A DNA stretch of 64,000 nt from Salinicola halophilus (GCF_003206155.1 NZ_PZJV01000001.1:1569298-1633297), one strand, 5' to 3'; shown: positions 34,521 through 50,280, counted from the first letter of the stretch. Numbers and translations: made by a program. Notes: a model not told the origin generated them from the letters alone.

Positions 34521-37418
34521 ATGGGCAAGCCGAAGACCGATTCACGCAGGGCGCGCCGCTGGCTGGCGCCTGCCTGTCTGCTGGTAGCGATCGCCGCCGA
34601 CCAGAGCGCCCTTGCACAGACCCCACAGGTTGCCGCGAGTGCGGACAGCGCCACCGAGACGTCGACGTCCGCCGAGAGCAAAACGCCGATCCAGAGCCCC
34701 AACGACAGCCGCGACTACCGCGCGCTGACGCTCGACAACGGCCTCGAGGCACTGCTGATCAGCGACTCCGCGGCCGACAAGGCCGCCGCGGCGATGGACG
34801 TCTCCGTGGGCAGCGACTACGACCCCGAAGACATGCCGGGACTCGCCCACTTCCTCGAACACATGCTGTTCCTTGGGACCGAAGGCTACCCCGACCCCGA
34901 TGGCTATCAGCGCTTCATCAGCCAGAACGGTGGCTCGCACAACGCCTTCACTGCCGCCCAGGACACCAACTATTTTTTCGACGTCGAGCCGGACGCCTTT
35001 TCCGAAGCGCTGGACCGTTTCTCCCAGTTCTTCGTCTCACCCCAGTTCGACGCCGACTACGTCGATCGCGAACGCCATGCGGTGAACTCCGAATACCAGG
35101 CGCGCCGCGACGACGATGCCCGACGTATCAACGAAGCCCTCGGCCGCGCGTTCAACCCCGCGCATCCCGTCAATCACTTCTCCGTGGGCAGCCTGGAGAC
35201 GCTCAACGGCGATCGACGACCGCTGCGTCAGGCCCTGCTCGACTTCTATCAGAAGCACTACGACGCCAACGTCATGCACCTGGCCGTGCTCGCCCCCGAA
35301 CCGCTGGACACGCTCGAGGCCCAGGTACGCGAGCGCTTCGACGCCGTGCCGGATCGTGATCTCGAGGCCCCGCGGGTCGAAGTGCCGCTGACGCGCGACG
35401 ATGACCTTCCGGCCGAGCTGCGCGTCCAGAGCCTGGAGAATCGCCACACCCTCGAGTTTTTGTTCCCGATCGACGACCCGGTCGATGACTACGCCGACAA
35501 GCCTGCCAGCTACCTTGCCAACCTGCTGGGCCACGAAGGGGAAGGCAGTCTGCTGGCGCGGCTACGTCAAGCCGGCTGGGCGGACGGTCTGTCGGCCGGC
35601 ACGCGCAGCGCCGACGGCCAGAGTGCGCTGTTCGACGTCTCGATCAGTCTCACCGACGCCGGCACGCAGCATCTCGATGCGATCCAGGCGAGCCTGTTCG
35701 ATCAGGTCGCGCGCATCCGTCGCGACGGCGTCGCGAAATGGCGTTTCGACGAGCAGGCCGCGTTGGCGGAACAGAACTTCCGATTCCAGCAGCGCAGCGA
35801 ACCGATGCAGACCGTCAGCGCGCTGGCCATGAACATGGCCTACTACCCGCTCGTCGACGTCCAGTACGCCCCCTACCGCATGGACGATTTCGACCCGGAT
35901 GCCATCGAGGCGATCCTCTCGCGGCTGACGCCCAACAATCTGCTGCGGGTCTACAGCGCCCCCGACGTCGAAGGTGACGAGACGACGACCTACTTCGACG
36001 CGCCCTACACGCTGACGCGTCTCGACGGCTGGCCTGCGGCCAATGCTCTCGACGGACTCGGCCTGCCCCAGCCCAATCCCTACATCGCCGAAGATCTGAG
36101 CCTCGAGTCGCTCGAGACGACCGGACCCACGGCGCTGGTGGACTCTCCCACCACCGAGATCTGGCATCAGCCCACCAGCGAATTCGGCTCGCCCCGCGTC
36201 GAGTGGCGCTTCAGCCTGCAGAATCCGCACGCGGCCGATACGCCGCGCGACGCGGCACTGACCCGCCTGCTCGCGGGCTGGCTCAACGACGGGCTCAACG
36301 AGCGGTTCTATCCGGCGACGCTCGCAGGCCAGGAGTTCACGGCCTATGCCCATGGGCGGGGCATGACGCTCGCCTTCTCCGGCTGGCGCGATCATCAGTC
36401 ACGTTTGATGGAGACCGTGGTCGACCAGATGAAGAACGCACCGATCAGCGAGGCGAGCGTCGAACGCGTCAAGCAGGGCCTGGAGCGCAGCTGGCGTAAC
36501 GCGCCGCAGGATGCCCTCTACAGCCAAGTGCGTGAGACCTTGAGCGAGGCGCTGATTCGCCCGCAGGCGAGCAGGCGAGCGATGCTCCAGGCGATCGACG
36601 ACCTCGGCGTCGAGGACGTACGCCGCTATCGAGACGCCTTTCTCGGTGCGCTCTACGTGCAGGCGCTCGCCGTCGGCGATCTCGACGCCACGCTTGCCAA
36701 GCGCGAGGGCCTGACGGTCGCCAACGCCCTGGCCCCGACCCTCACTGCCGCCGATATCCCCAGACTGACGCCGCTGGCCGTACCCGCGAATCCGCCACGT
36801 CTGCATCCCGAGAGTGCCCGCGGCGACTCGGCGCTGCTGCGCTACCTGCAGGGCTCGGACCGGAGTCGCGACACCCAGGCCAAGCTCGCCGTCATCGGTC
36901 AGTTGATCGGCACGCCGTTCTTCGCGCAGCTGCGCACCGACGAGCAGCTCGGCTACATCGTCAGCGCCGGCTATGCGCCGCTGCTCGACGGTCCCGGGCT
37001 GATGATGCTGGTGCAGTCGCCGAACACCGCAAGCCGGACGATCGGTGAGCGAATCGATGCGTTTCTCGATGAGTTCGACACCCGCATCGCCTCGCTCAGC
37101 GAGGCCGATCTCGCGCCCTACCGCCAGGCCGTACGTCAGGCGCTACTCCAGCGCGACCAGTCGCTGTCGGGGCGCGCCGAGCGGCTGTGGCAGAATCTTG
37201 CCTATCCCGATGCGGATTTCGAACGCCGTCGGCATCTTGCCGAGCGAGTCGATGCGGTGACGCTGGAAGAGGTTCAGGCCGCCTGGCAATCGCTTCGCCA
37301 GTCGCCGCCGCTGAGCGTGAGCTTCGATGCCGGTGACGACGTCAGCGACGTGGCCGCCGTGACGAGCGGCTTCGAACCGCTGCCGCGTGACGCCGATAGC
37401 GTGAGCGGGGCCGAGTAG
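34521..37418 (+). CDS. Periplasmic M16 (insulinase/pitrilysin) metalloprotease
   Basis: A 965-residue protease with a signal peptide (LAPACLLVAIAADQSALAQ). The inverted zinc motif HFLEH (His110, Glu113, His114) is followed by the third-ligand region RERHAVNSEYQ. The chain contains the M16 active N-terminal pair of domains and the inactive C-terminal pair (TPFFAQLRTDEQLGYIVSAGYAP), matching PtrA/pitrilysin in length. It degrades peptides, such as signal-peptide fragments, in the periplasm. It is transcribed alone; an imperfect terminator follows at 37492. Confidence 0.94.
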   Translation: MGKPKTDSRRARRWLAPACLLVAIAADQSALAQTPQVAASADSATETSTSAESKTPIQSPNDSRDYRALTLDNGLEALLISDSAADKAAAAMDVSVGSDYDPEDMPGLAHFLEHMLFLGTEGYPDPDGYQRFISQNGGSHNAFTAAQDTNYFFDVEPDAFSEALDRFSQFFVSPQFDADYVDRERHAVNSEYQARRDDDARRINEALGRAFNPAHPVNHFSVGSLETLNGDRRPLRQALLDFYQKHYDANVMHLAVLAPEPLDTLEAQVRERFDAVPDRDLEAPRVEVPLTRDDDLPAELRVQSLENRHTLEFLFPIDDPVDDYADKPASYLANLLGHEGEGSLLARLRQAGWADGLSAGTRSADGQSALFDVSISLTDAGTQHLDAIQASLFDQVARIRRDGVAKWRFDEQAALAEQNFRFQQRSEPMQTVSALAMNMAYYPLVDVQYAPYRMDDFDPDAIEAILSRLTPNNLLRVYSAPDVEGDETTTYFDAPYTLTRLDGWPAANALDGLGLPQPNPYIAEDLSLESLETTGPTALVDSPTTEIWHQPTSEFGSPRVEWRFSLQNPHAADTPRDAALTRLLAGWLNDGLNERFYPATLAGQEFTAYAHGRGMTLAFSGWRDHQSRLMETVVDQMKNAPISEASVERVKQGLERSWRNAPQDALYSQVRETLSEALIRPQASRRAMLQAIDDLGVEDVRRYRDAFLGALYVQALAVGDLDATLAKREGLTVANALAPTLTAADIPRLTPLAVPANPPRLHPESARGDSALLRYLQGSDRSRDTQAKLAVIGQLIGTPFFAQLRTDEQLGYIVSAGYAPLLDGPGLMMLVQSPNTASRTIGERIDAFLDEFDTRIASLSEADLAPYRQAVRQALLQRDQSLSGRAERLWQNLAYPDADFERRRHLAERVDAVTLEEVQAAWQSLRQSPPLSVSFDAGDDVSDVAAVTSGFEPLPRDADSVSGAE

Positions 37419-37455
37419 CCGTACCCGCTGGGCCATCGCGGGAGCGGTGGCTCGA

Positions 37456-37503
37456 TCGCAACGCCAACGGCCCCGGTCAGTCGCAATGCCAACGGCCCCG
37501 GTC
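37456..37503. repeat. 23-bp direct repeat in the ptrA-like/ttcA intergenic gap
   Basis: A segment at 37456-37478 recurs at 37481-37503 with one mismatch, period 25. Each copy includes ACGGCCCCGG, the left arm of the terminator hairpin. Confidence 0.8.
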
Positions 37504-37525
37504 GGCTTTCGCCGGCCGGGGCCGT
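37492..37525. terminator. Shared hairpin between the M16 protease gene and ttcA
   Basis: ACGGCCCCGG (37492-37501) pairs with CCGGGGCCGT (37516-37525). It lies between two convergent genes and lacks a clear T run on either strand, so it may act as a modest bidirectional terminator. Confidence 0.55.
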
Positions 37526-37569
37526 TCATCGTCATGCTCGCGGTTGTCGAGTCGGCGCAGGGCGGCGCG

Positions 37570-38424
37570 TCAGGCTTCGCGGGCGAGCAGGTCGAGGGTA
37601 TCGATGCGCGTCTCACGCATCTGACGCTGCTTCGCCTCCAGCCCTTCGAAATCGAAGAGCTCGCGGTCGGCGAGCTGCGACGGGGCCACGTTAGTGACCG
37701 CCTTGAACATCGTCTCGAGCCTGCCCGGGAACTTGGCCTCCCACTCGGCAAGCATCGCCTTGACGTTCTGACGCTGCATGTTCGGCTGCGAGCCGCACAG
37801 ATTGCAGGGGATGATCGGGAACGCCATGCGCTGAGAGAACTCGGCGATGTCCGCCTCGCGGCAGTAGGCGAGCGGGCGGATGACGATGTTCTTGCCGTCG
37901 TCGGAGAGCAGCTTCGGCGGCATCGACTTCAGCGAGCCCCCGAAGAACATGTTCAGAAACAGCGTCTCGAGAATGTCCTCTCGATGGTGACCGAGCGCCA
38001 CCTTGGTCGCGCCGATCTCCTCGGCATAGCCGTAGAGCGAGCCGCGTCGCAGCCGCGAGCAGAGCGCGCAGGTCGTCTTGCCTTCAGGGGTCTTCTCTTT
38101 TACCACCGAGTAGGTGTCGCGCTCGAGGATGTGGTAAGCCACGCCCTTGGCGTCGAGATACTCGGGTAGCACGTGCTCGGGGAAGCCGGGCTGCTTCTGG
38201 TCGAGATTGACGGCGACGAGCTCGAAGTTCACCGGGGCGTTGCGCTGCAGATTCAGCAGGATCTCCAGCATGGTGTAGGAGTCCTTGCCGCCGGAGAGGC
38301 AGACCATCACTTTGTCGCCTTCGTGGATCATGCCGTAGTCGATGATCGCGTTGCCGACCTGGCGCCGCAGGCGCTTCTGCAGCTTGTTGAATTCGAGTTT
38401 CTGGGTATCGGTAGATGCTTGCAT
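37570..38424 (-). CDS. ttcA: tRNA 2-thiocytidine biosynthesis protein TtcA
   Basis: A 284-residue iron-sulfur enzyme that thiolates C32 of certain tRNAs. The PP-loop [15 protein letters not shown] activates the base with ATP; the cluster ligands lie in [12 protein letters not shown] and [29 protein letters not shown] is also typical. I chose ATG 38424 (MQASTD); another ATG at 38439 is possible and neither has a good ribosome-binding site. No partner genes are adjacent. Confidence 0.95.
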   Translation of the reverse strand: MQASTDTQKLEFNKLQKRLRRQVGNAIIDYGMIHEGDKVMVCLSGGKDSYTMLEILLNLQRNAPVNFELVAVNLDQKQPGFPEHVLPEYLDAKGVAYHILERDTYSVVKEKTPEGKTTCALCSRLRRGSLYGYAEEIGATKVALGHHREDILETLFLNMFFGGSLKSMPPKLLSDDGKNIVIRPLAYCREADIAEFSQRMAFPIIPCNLCGSQPNMQRQNVKAMLAEWEAKFPGRLETMFKAVTNVAPSQLADRELFDFEGLEAKQRQMRETRIDTLDLLAREA

Positions 38425-38439
38425 GGTCGAACGACACAT

Positions 38440-39244
38440 AGGGGATATGAAGGCGGCCCTATGCTATCACCCTGTCCCACGGCTTACGATGCCGCGGCGG
38501 CGCAGGGGCGCTCCACCCGCCACTGCCGCTTCTCTCATCCCGCTGCGTCCCTCTGACCGGGCGCGCTTGCTTTCGAATGGCGGAGCGCCCCGCTTTCCCT
38601 GCCGTGAAGCGTGAGGAAACGCCAGCAAGACGGCGCGCGACGAGGGTCACACCCGCGCTACCAGACGCTAACGACGTCGGCTTGCGCCTTCGTTCTTTCG
38701 CTGAAGACAATGCCCATCCAGGGACCTGTTCTCCGGAAGGGTGACGAGCATTAACGACGTCATCGTCGGCGCTTAAATCCGACTATTCGGCCTCTATCGA
38801 TCGATGGCTACTGCGACGTTGTCCCCATCGAATCATTCGATAACTCAATAAAAGCACACTACCGACTAGCGCCTTTCATGGCGGATTGACACACAGTCGC
38901 ATGCTCGTCCCGATCTTGTTTGTCTCAATCGATTCAGCCAACCCTGCGCGGCGTTTTTTCGCATCAACGCTCGGGCGATGCGCCCCGCAGGCCGCCGAGT
39001 GATTCAGGATGCGCGTCACGATACTAAGGTAGGATTTTTAACTTCTTGTTTCTGCTTCTCAATGTCGCTACCGAATCTTAACCGGCAAGCGTGATCTCAA
39101 GCGCTGCCCATGGGTTCACGAGGTGAGAAACGGTTCTAGCCGTTTTTCGACAATAAAAAGCGAGAAATGACCGGTCGATCGCGAGTCTGGTCTCGACACG
39201 ACCGAACAAGCAGTTCCCATTCGACTGATGCGGAGAACAAGAAT
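38440..39244. other. 805-bp gene-free region upstream of the symporter operon
   Basis: No credible gene is seen on either strand. The right half is AT-richer than surroundings. A TTGACA at 38886-38891 has no good -10. A short hairpin AAACGG/CCGTTT (39128-39145) followed by TT lies about 100 bases before the symporter small-subunit start and could be an attenuator. The length suggests several regulator sites for the acetate-type symporter, but I could not identify them. Confidence 0.5.
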
Positions 39245-39505
39245 ATGGCAGATGACAAATCCAACGCTGCTGCCTACTGGAAGGCGAACCTTCGCCTGAT
39301 AACCGGCTGTCTGATCGTATGGGCGCTGGCCTCCTATGGCTGCGCCATTCTGCTGCGCCCCTTGCTTGCCGGCATCGCCATCGGCGGCACGGACCTGGGC
39401 TTCTGGTTCGCACAGCAGGGATCCATTCTGGTCTTCATCGGATTGATCTTCTTTTATGCCTGGAAAATGAACCGGCTGGACAAACAATTCGGTCTCGGGG
39501 AGTAA
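39245..39505 (+). CDS. Sodium:solute symporter small subunit (DUF4212)
   Basis: An 86-residue protein with two transmembrane helices (LITGCLIVWALASYGCAILL and SILVFIGLIFFYAWKMNRLD). YWKANLRLI at the N-terminus is typical of DUF4212, which is nearly always encoded just before a large SSS symporter subunit. The start at 39245 has GGAG upstream; the open frame back to 39167 is not coding. It is six bases from the large subunit, so they are cotranslated and probably form a complex. Confidence 0.92.
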   Translation: MADDKSNAAAYWKANLRLITGCLIVWALASYGCAILLRPLLAGIAIGGTDLGFWFAQQGSILVFIGLIFFYAWKMNRLDKQFGLGE

Positions 39506-39511
39506 TCCGGC

Positions 39512-41293
39512 ATGAGTCAATTCGCGATCAATGTTCTCTTCGTCGGCGGCTCCTTCGCCATCTATATCGGCATTGCGATCTGGGCCAAGGCCGGGTCGAC
39601 CAAGGACTTCTACGTCGCCGGCGGCGGCGTGCATCCCATTACCAACGGCATGGCGATCGGCGCCGACTGGATGTCCGCCGCTTCGTTCATCTCGATGGCG
39701 GGCATCATCGCCTCGGCGGGCTACGGCGCATCCACCTTCCTCATGGGCTGGACCGGTGGCTATGTGCTGCTGGCGCTGCTGCTGGCGCCGTACTTGCGCA
39801 AGTTCGGCAAGTTCACGGTGCCCGAGTTCATCGGTGACCGTTTCTACAGCCGGTCGGCGCGCATGGTCGCGGTGATCTGTCTGATCGTGGCGTCGCTCAC
39901 CTACGTCATCGGGCAGATGGCCGGTGCCGGCGTTGCCTTCTCGCGCTTTCTCGAGGTCGACGCGACGACCGGCCTGATCATCGCCGCCATCGTGGTGTTC
40001 TTCTATTCGGTCCTCGGCGGCATGAAGGGCATCACCTACACCCAGGTGGCGCAGTACGTCGTGCTGATCATCGCCTATACCATTCCGGCGATCTTCATCT
40101 CGCTGGAGCTGACCGACAATCCGATTCCCCCGCTCGGCCTGTTTTCCGATCACAGCGCCTCCGGCGAGCCGCTGCTGGCCAAGCTCAACGAGGTGGTCGC
40201 CGCGCTGGGCTTCAATGAATACACGGCAATGGTCGACAACAAGCTGAACATGGTGCTGTTCACGCTGTCGCTGATGATCGGTACCGCGGGTCTGCCGCAC
40301 GTCATCATGCGCTTTTTCACGGTCCCCAAGGTCGCCGACGCGCGCTGGTCGGCCGGCTGGGCGCTGGTGTTCATCGGTCTGCTCTACTTGACCGCCCCCG
40401 CCGTGGCTTCGATGGCGCGCCTCAACCTGGTGACCACCATCTATCCGGACATGGCCGCCCAGGTGGAAAACTACGAAGATGCCACGGCCAACCCCATCGC
40501 CTACGCGGACCGTCCCGAGTGGATCCGAACCTGGGAAGAGACCGGGCTGATTACCTTCACCGACAGGAACAACGACGGCAACATTCAGCTCTACAACGAC
40601 GCCGCAGACTTCGCCGACCGCGGCTGGCAGGGCAACGAACTGGAGGTCAGCAACGACATTCTGGTGCTGGCCAACCCCGAGATCGCCAATCTGCCCGGCT
40701 GGGTCGTGGGCCTGATCGCCGCGGGCGGCCTGGCGGCCGCGCTCTCCACCGCGGCGGGCCTGCTGCTGGCGATCTCTTCGGCGATCAGTCACGACCTGAT
40801 CAAAGGGGCGATCAACCCGAGGATCACCGAGAAGGGCGAGCTGCGCGCCGCGCGCATCTCGATGTCGGTGGCGATCGTCGTTGCCACCTATCTCGGCGTC
40901 AATCCGCCCGGATTCGCCGCCCAGGTCGTGGCACTGGCCTTCGGTATCGCCGCCGCCTCGCTGTTCCCGGCGCTGATGATGGGAATCTTCTCCAAGCGGA
41001 TCAACAACAAGGGCGCGATCGCCGGCATGCTCTCGGGGCTGATCTTTACGCTGGTGTACATCTTCGTCTACAAGGGGTGGTTCTTCATTCCCGGTACCAA
41101 CAACCTGGAGGACGTCGAGGCCAACTGGGTGCTGGGCATCTCGCCGCTCTCGATTGGCGCCGTGGGGGCCATCCTCAACTTTGCGGTCGCGTATCTGGTA
41201 TCCAACGCTACCGAGAAGCCGCCGCAGCACATTCAGGATCTGGTGGAGAGCGTGCGCTATCCCAAGGGGGCTGGTGTCGCGATCGACCACTAA
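39512..41293 (+). CDS. Sodium:solute symporter large subunit, acetate/monocarboxylate type
   Basis: A 593-residue SSS-family carrier with about 13 helices (KDFYVAGGGVHPITNGMAIGADWMSAASFISMAG at the N-terminus is the family signature, FYSVLGGMKGITYTQVAQY later). A soluble insert of roughly 100 residues around ENYEDATANPIAYADRPEW separates membrane segments, as in the VC2705 subgroup that pairs with DUF4212. ActP relatives import acetate and other short monocarboxylates. A CrbS-like kinase downstream supports an acetate role. A perfect terminator follows. Confidence 0.93.
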   Translation: MSQFAINVLFVGGSFAIYIGIAIWAKAGSTKDFYVAGGGVHPITNGMAIGADWMSAASFISMAGIIASAGYGASTFLMGWTGGYVLLALLLAPYLRKFGKFTVPEFIGDRFYSRSARMVAVICLIVASLTYVIGQMAGAGVAFSRFLEVDATTGLIIAAIVVFFYSVLGGMKGITYTQVAQYVVLIIAYTIPAIFISLELTDNPIPPLGLFSDHSASGEPLLAKLNEVVAALGFNEYTAMVDNKLNMVLFTLSLMIGTAGLPHVIMRFFTVPKVADARWSAGWALVFIGLLYLTAPAVASMARLNLVTTIYPDMAAQVENYEDATANPIAYADRPEWIRTWEETGLITFTDRNNDGNIQLYNDAADFADRGWQGNELEVSNDILVLANPEIANLPGWVVGLIAAGGLAAALSTAAGLLLAISSAISHDLIKGAINPRITEKGELRAARISMSVAIVVATYLGVNPPGFAAQVVALAFGIAAASLFPALMMGIFSKRINNKGAIAGMLSGLIFTLVYIFVYKGWFFIPGTNNLEDVEANWVLGISPLSIGAVGAILNFAVAYLVSNATEKPPQHIQDLVESVRYPKGAGVAIDH

Positions 41294-41355
41294 GCGACAA
41301 TGCTGGCTTGAAACGACATGCTTTCTTGAAGCGCCAGGCTGACCGGCGTCAATCG

Positions 41356-41388
41356 AATCGGGCTTCCCAGCGGGAAGCCCGATTCTTT
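41356..41388 (+). terminator. Strong hairpin terminator after the symporter genes
   Basis: AATCGGGCTTCCC (41356-41368) and GGGAAGCCCGATT (41372-41384) form a perfect 13-bp stem with a three-base loop, followed by CTTTG. It lies only 16 bp before the next start codon, so it may attenuate rather than fully stop readthrough. Confidence 0.8.
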
Positions 41389-41403
41389 GAGTAAGGATTC
41401 ACC

Positions 41404-41919
41404 ATGATATGGCATTGGGTCGCGGCGATTTCCGCGGGACTGGGCGCTGCCGGCCTGGCGCTACTGCTGCGCACGCTCAGCGGCAAGCGGCTGCCACGCT
41501 GGATCATTCCGGCCTTTGCGGGGCTCGGCCTGCTCGCCTACCAGATTCACTACGAGTACGACTGGTATGCCTACAAGCGCCAGCAGCTGCCCGCCTCGGC
41601 TGAGGTGGTGGCGACCGAAAAGAGCCGCATGTTCTGGCGCCCGTGGACTTACCTCTACCCGCTGACCACCGCGTTCAGCGTGGTCGACCGGGACAAGCTG
41701 CTGACATCGCAAGTCGACGGCGAGCGTCTCGTGGAGTTCATCCTCTACCGTTTCGAAAGGCAGCATCGTGACGTGCTGACGCATCAGGCGTACCTGATGA
41801 ACTGCCGCAGTCGTGAGCGGGTGCCGCTCACCGAGGATGGGCGCCAGCCCGAACTCGACCGGCTGCAACACCTCCAAAACGGCGATCCGCAAGTCGAAGC
41901 GGTGTGCACCGAAGGCTGA
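41404..41919 (+). CDS. Conserved membrane-anchored protein of unknown function
   Basis: A 171-residue protein I cannot name. Two N-terminal hydrophobic segments (AAISAGLGAAGLALLLRTL and IIPAFAGLGLLAYQI) anchor it, followed by a soluble domain with HYEYDWYAYKRQQLPASAEV, WRPWTYLYPLTTAFSVVD and a Cys pair far apart (NCRSRERVPL and EAVCTEG near the end). The N-terminus matches no characterised family I know. It sits between the symporter and the CrbS-like kinase, transcribed with them, suggesting a link to that system. A good start with AAGGA precedes it. Confidence 0.75.
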   Translation: MIWHWVAAISAGLGAAGLALLLRTLSGKRLPRWIIPAFAGLGLLAYQIHYEYDWYAYKRQQLPASAEVVATEKSRMFWRPWTYLYPLTTAFSVVDRDKLLTSQVDGERLVEFILYRFERQHRDVLTHQAYLMNCRSRERVPLTEDGRQPELDRLQHLQNGDPQVEAVCTEG

Positions 41920-42015
41920 TACCCCGCCTCGGCGGCGTGTCACGAGATCCGAGGCCGCGGCTGCTCGATGGGCCGGGGCTGGCCTAGAATGCCCGCAGTG
42001 CAAGGGAGAGAGTTC

Positions 42016-45981
<3,966 letters not shown>

Positions 45982-46075
45982 GAGTGTCGTCGCAGCTGTG
46001 CTTTCGCGAGCGTAGCTGCGCTTTCGCCGTCGTAAAAGAGAGCCAGCCGCCCCGGCGCACGCGATCAGCGGACAC

Positions 46076-46115
46076 GAAAAGGCCCCGACGACCTAGCGAT
46101 CGTCGGGGCCTCTTT
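46076..46115. terminator. Bidirectional terminator between crbS and rpoD
   Basis: AGGCCCCGACGA (46080-46091) pairs perfectly with TCGTCGGGGCCT (46100-46111), flanked by AAAA on the left and TCTTTC on the right, so it can terminate both convergent genes. Confidence 0.9.
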
Positions 46116-46158
46116 CATACCGCGCATGGCGCGCGCCCGATGAAATGGCGCGGTACGC

Positions 46159-48006
<1,848 letters not shown>

Positions 48007-48357
48007 AGAAACCCTACTCGACGAAGAAGAATGAAGCACCTGGGGTGACAACGCGATGCCCCGAAAGCCCAACAGTATAGCGTGTACGGGCTTTTTGCCG
48101 CCAGTGCGTATTTGCCTGGCCCACCAGGTGTGCTAGTGTGTTTGGTTACCTTATTTGGTGGTGAACGCCGCCATTTCAAGCGTTTCGGCGCTCTCCCCCC
48201 GATCTTCAGATCCCTTCAGACCCTTCTTTCGTCCCTGTACCGCCTTTCTTCTCTTTGACCGCACTCCGCCCGATCGTCTGCCTTCATCGCCATGCGAAGT
48301 GCTCGATACGGCATCGCAAGGACCGTGACCCTCGGGTCGGACGGCTGTCTCGACGTA
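48007..48357. other. 351-bp dnaG-rpoD gap with possible internal rpoD promoter
   Basis: No gene is seen. On the minus strand TATACT (48079-48074) lies about 70 bases ahead of rpoD and could be a -10, without a good -35. The gap also has a weak stem AAGCCC/GGGCTT around that site. Internal rpoD promoters are known in this operon in E. coli. Confidence 0.4.
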
Positions 48358-50280
48358 TCAACCGCCGCCGGCGAGCTGTGTCAAAAGCGTGCGTAGCCGC
48401 TGCTTTTCGTCGCTGCTCAATGCGCCGGTCTGACGACTCTTGTCGAGCAGCTGACGGTATTCTTCGGCCGGCGTGAGCCGCTCGCTTTCGCGTTCGAGAT
48501 AGCGCACCCAGCTTTCGAGCTCACTGGCGCGGACTTCCCGGGGAATCGCCAGCTCGCGCTTGGCGAGCTCATTGAGGCGTTCGCCTTCGACGCTACCGTG
48601 AAAATGCGCCAGCAAGACCTGCGGACTGCGGTAGCGTCCGGCCTGCAGCAGCGCCACCACTTCGCGGCAGAGCGGGCCGTCCGTCACGCTCTCGGGACAC
48701 CACTCCGGCGTTTTGGGCAAATGCTCGACCAGTGACGGCTCATGCAGCAGCAGATGCAGGATACGTCCCGGCAGGCTCAACGATAGCGTAGCAGTTGTGG
48801 CCCGCGACGCAGAGAAACCGCGCGATTGACGCTGATTCGCGCTCGCAGGATTCGGCATGCCCGACGACGATTCGACGTCGAAGGCCTCATCCGCCTCCGG
48901 GGGCGGCATCAACGAGGCGAAGCTCTCGTCGGCGCTCGTCGTCGGCGCCGAACCGGGCCGCGGCGATGTCGAGGCCTTCTTCGCCAGCCAATCGTCGAAC
49001 TGCGTTTGTTCGATCCCGCTGCGCGTCGAAAGCTCCTTGAGCATCAAGGGCTTGAGCATGCCTTCCGGCAAAAGCTTGAGCCACTCGAGCACCGCCGTGA
49101 CGAATCGCTCGCGACCCTCGACCTGCTTCAGGTCGCGCCCGTCGGCCGCCTGCTCGAACAGAAACTCCGACAGCGGGCTGGCGCAGGTGACCCGATCCTC
49201 GAACGCGGCCTGCCCCTCGCGTCGCACCAGCGTATCGGGATCCTCGCCTTCGGGCAGAAAGAGAAAGCGCACCTGACGCCCATCGATCATCGACGGCAGC
49301 GCTGTCGCCAACGAGCGTCTGGCCGCCTGACGCCCGGCGTTGTCGCCGTCGAAGCAGAACACCACTTCATCGACCAGACGGAACAGCCGCTGGAGGTGGT
49401 CCGAGGTCAGCGCCGTGCCGAGCGTGGCACAGGCGTTGCGGATGCCGAACTGCGCCAGCGCCACGACGTCCATGTAGCCTTCGACCACCAGCACGCGCGA
49501 GAGCTGACGATTGGCCTGGCGCGCCTCGAAGAGCCCATAGAGCTCGCGCCCCTTGTGGAACACCGGCGTTTCCGGCGAATTGAGGTACTTCGGCTTGGCG
49601 TCGCCCAGCACGCGTCCGCCGAAGGCGATCGTTCGCCCCTTCCAGTCGCGAATCGGAAAGATCACCCGGTCGCGGAAACGGTCGTAGGTACGCCCGCTCT
49701 CCTCGCGGTGCACCAGCAGGCCGTACTCGACCTGCACCGCTTCGCTGACGCCCTGGTCGAGCAGGTGACGCTTGAGCGCTTCCCAGTCGTCCTCGGCATA
49801 GCCGACGCCGAAATCGCGGATGATCTCGTCGCTCAGCCCGCGCCGCTCGAGATACTCCCGCGCCTGACGTCCCTTGCCGAGCGCCAGCCGCTCGCGGAAG
49901 AACTGCGAGGCGAGATCGAGCAGATTGACTCCCTCGTCCCGCTTTTGGCGTCGCTGACGCTCCCCCGGGTCATCGCCTCCTTCGCGCTCCACCTGCATCC
50001 CCGCGCGCGAAGCGAGCTGCTCCACCGCCTCGGGAAAGCGCAGGTTGTCGTACTCCATCAGAAAGCGCAGCGCGTTGCCGTGGGCGCCGCAGCCGAAGCA
50101 GTGATAGAACTGCTTGTCGTGACTGACGGTAAAGGAGGGGGAGTTCTCTTGATGAAACGGACACAGACCGCTGTGGTTACGCCCGCTCTTCTTCAGCTGC
50201 ACCCGCTCGGAGACGACATCGACGATGTCGGAGCGCGCCAAGAGATCGTCGATGAAGCGCTGTGAGATCTGTCCGGCCAT
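48358..50280 (-). CDS. dnaG: DNA primase
   Basis: A 640-residue primase. The zinc-binding domain is CPFHQENSPSFTV to FHCFGCG-type (YHCFGCGAHGNALRF), the catalytic TOPRIM part has VVEGYMDVVALAQFG and VVFCFDGDNAGRQAA, and the C-terminal DnaB-interacting helicase-binding domain ends in LTQLAGGG. The linker to the C-terminal domain is rich in Ser, Ala and acidic residues. Start at 50280 is by alignment (MAGQISQRFIDDLLARSD). It follows rpsU after an internal terminator. Confidence 0.97.
   Translation of the reverse strand: MAGQISQRFIDDLLARSDIVDVVSERVQLKKSGRNHSGLCPFHQENSPSFTVSHDKQFYHCFGCGAHGNALRFLMEYDNLRFPEAVEQLASRAGMQVEREGGDDPGERQRRQKRDEGVNLLDLASQFFRERLALGKGRQAREYLERRGLSDEIIRDFGVGYAEDDWEALKRHLLDQGVSEAVQVEYGLLVHREESGRTYDRFRDRVIFPIRDWKGRTIAFGGRVLGDAKPKYLNSPETPVFHKGRELYGLFEARQANRQLSRVLVVEGYMDVVALAQFGIRNACATLGTALTSDHLQRLFRLVDEVVFCFDGDNAGRQAARRSLATALPSMIDGRQVRFLFLPEGEDPDTLVRREGQAAFEDRVTCASPLSEFLFEQAADGRDLKQVEGRERFVTAVLEWLKLLPEGMLKPLMLKELSTRSGIEQTQFDDWLAKKASTSPRPGSAPTTSADESFASLMPPPEADEAFDVESSSGMPNPASANQRQSRGFSASRATTATLSLSLPGRILHLLLHEPSLVEHLPKTPEWCPESVTDGPLCREVVALLQAGRYRSPQVLLAHFHGSVEGERLNELAKRELAIPREVRASELESWVRYLERESERLTPAEEYRQLLDKSRQTGALSSDEKQRLRTLLTQLAGGG

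Noticed and set aside
33533-35359. Long open frame overlapping the SRAP gene and the start of the M16 protease
   Set aside because: Arg/Pro-rich translation without family features; both true genes in another frame have domains and ribosome sites.
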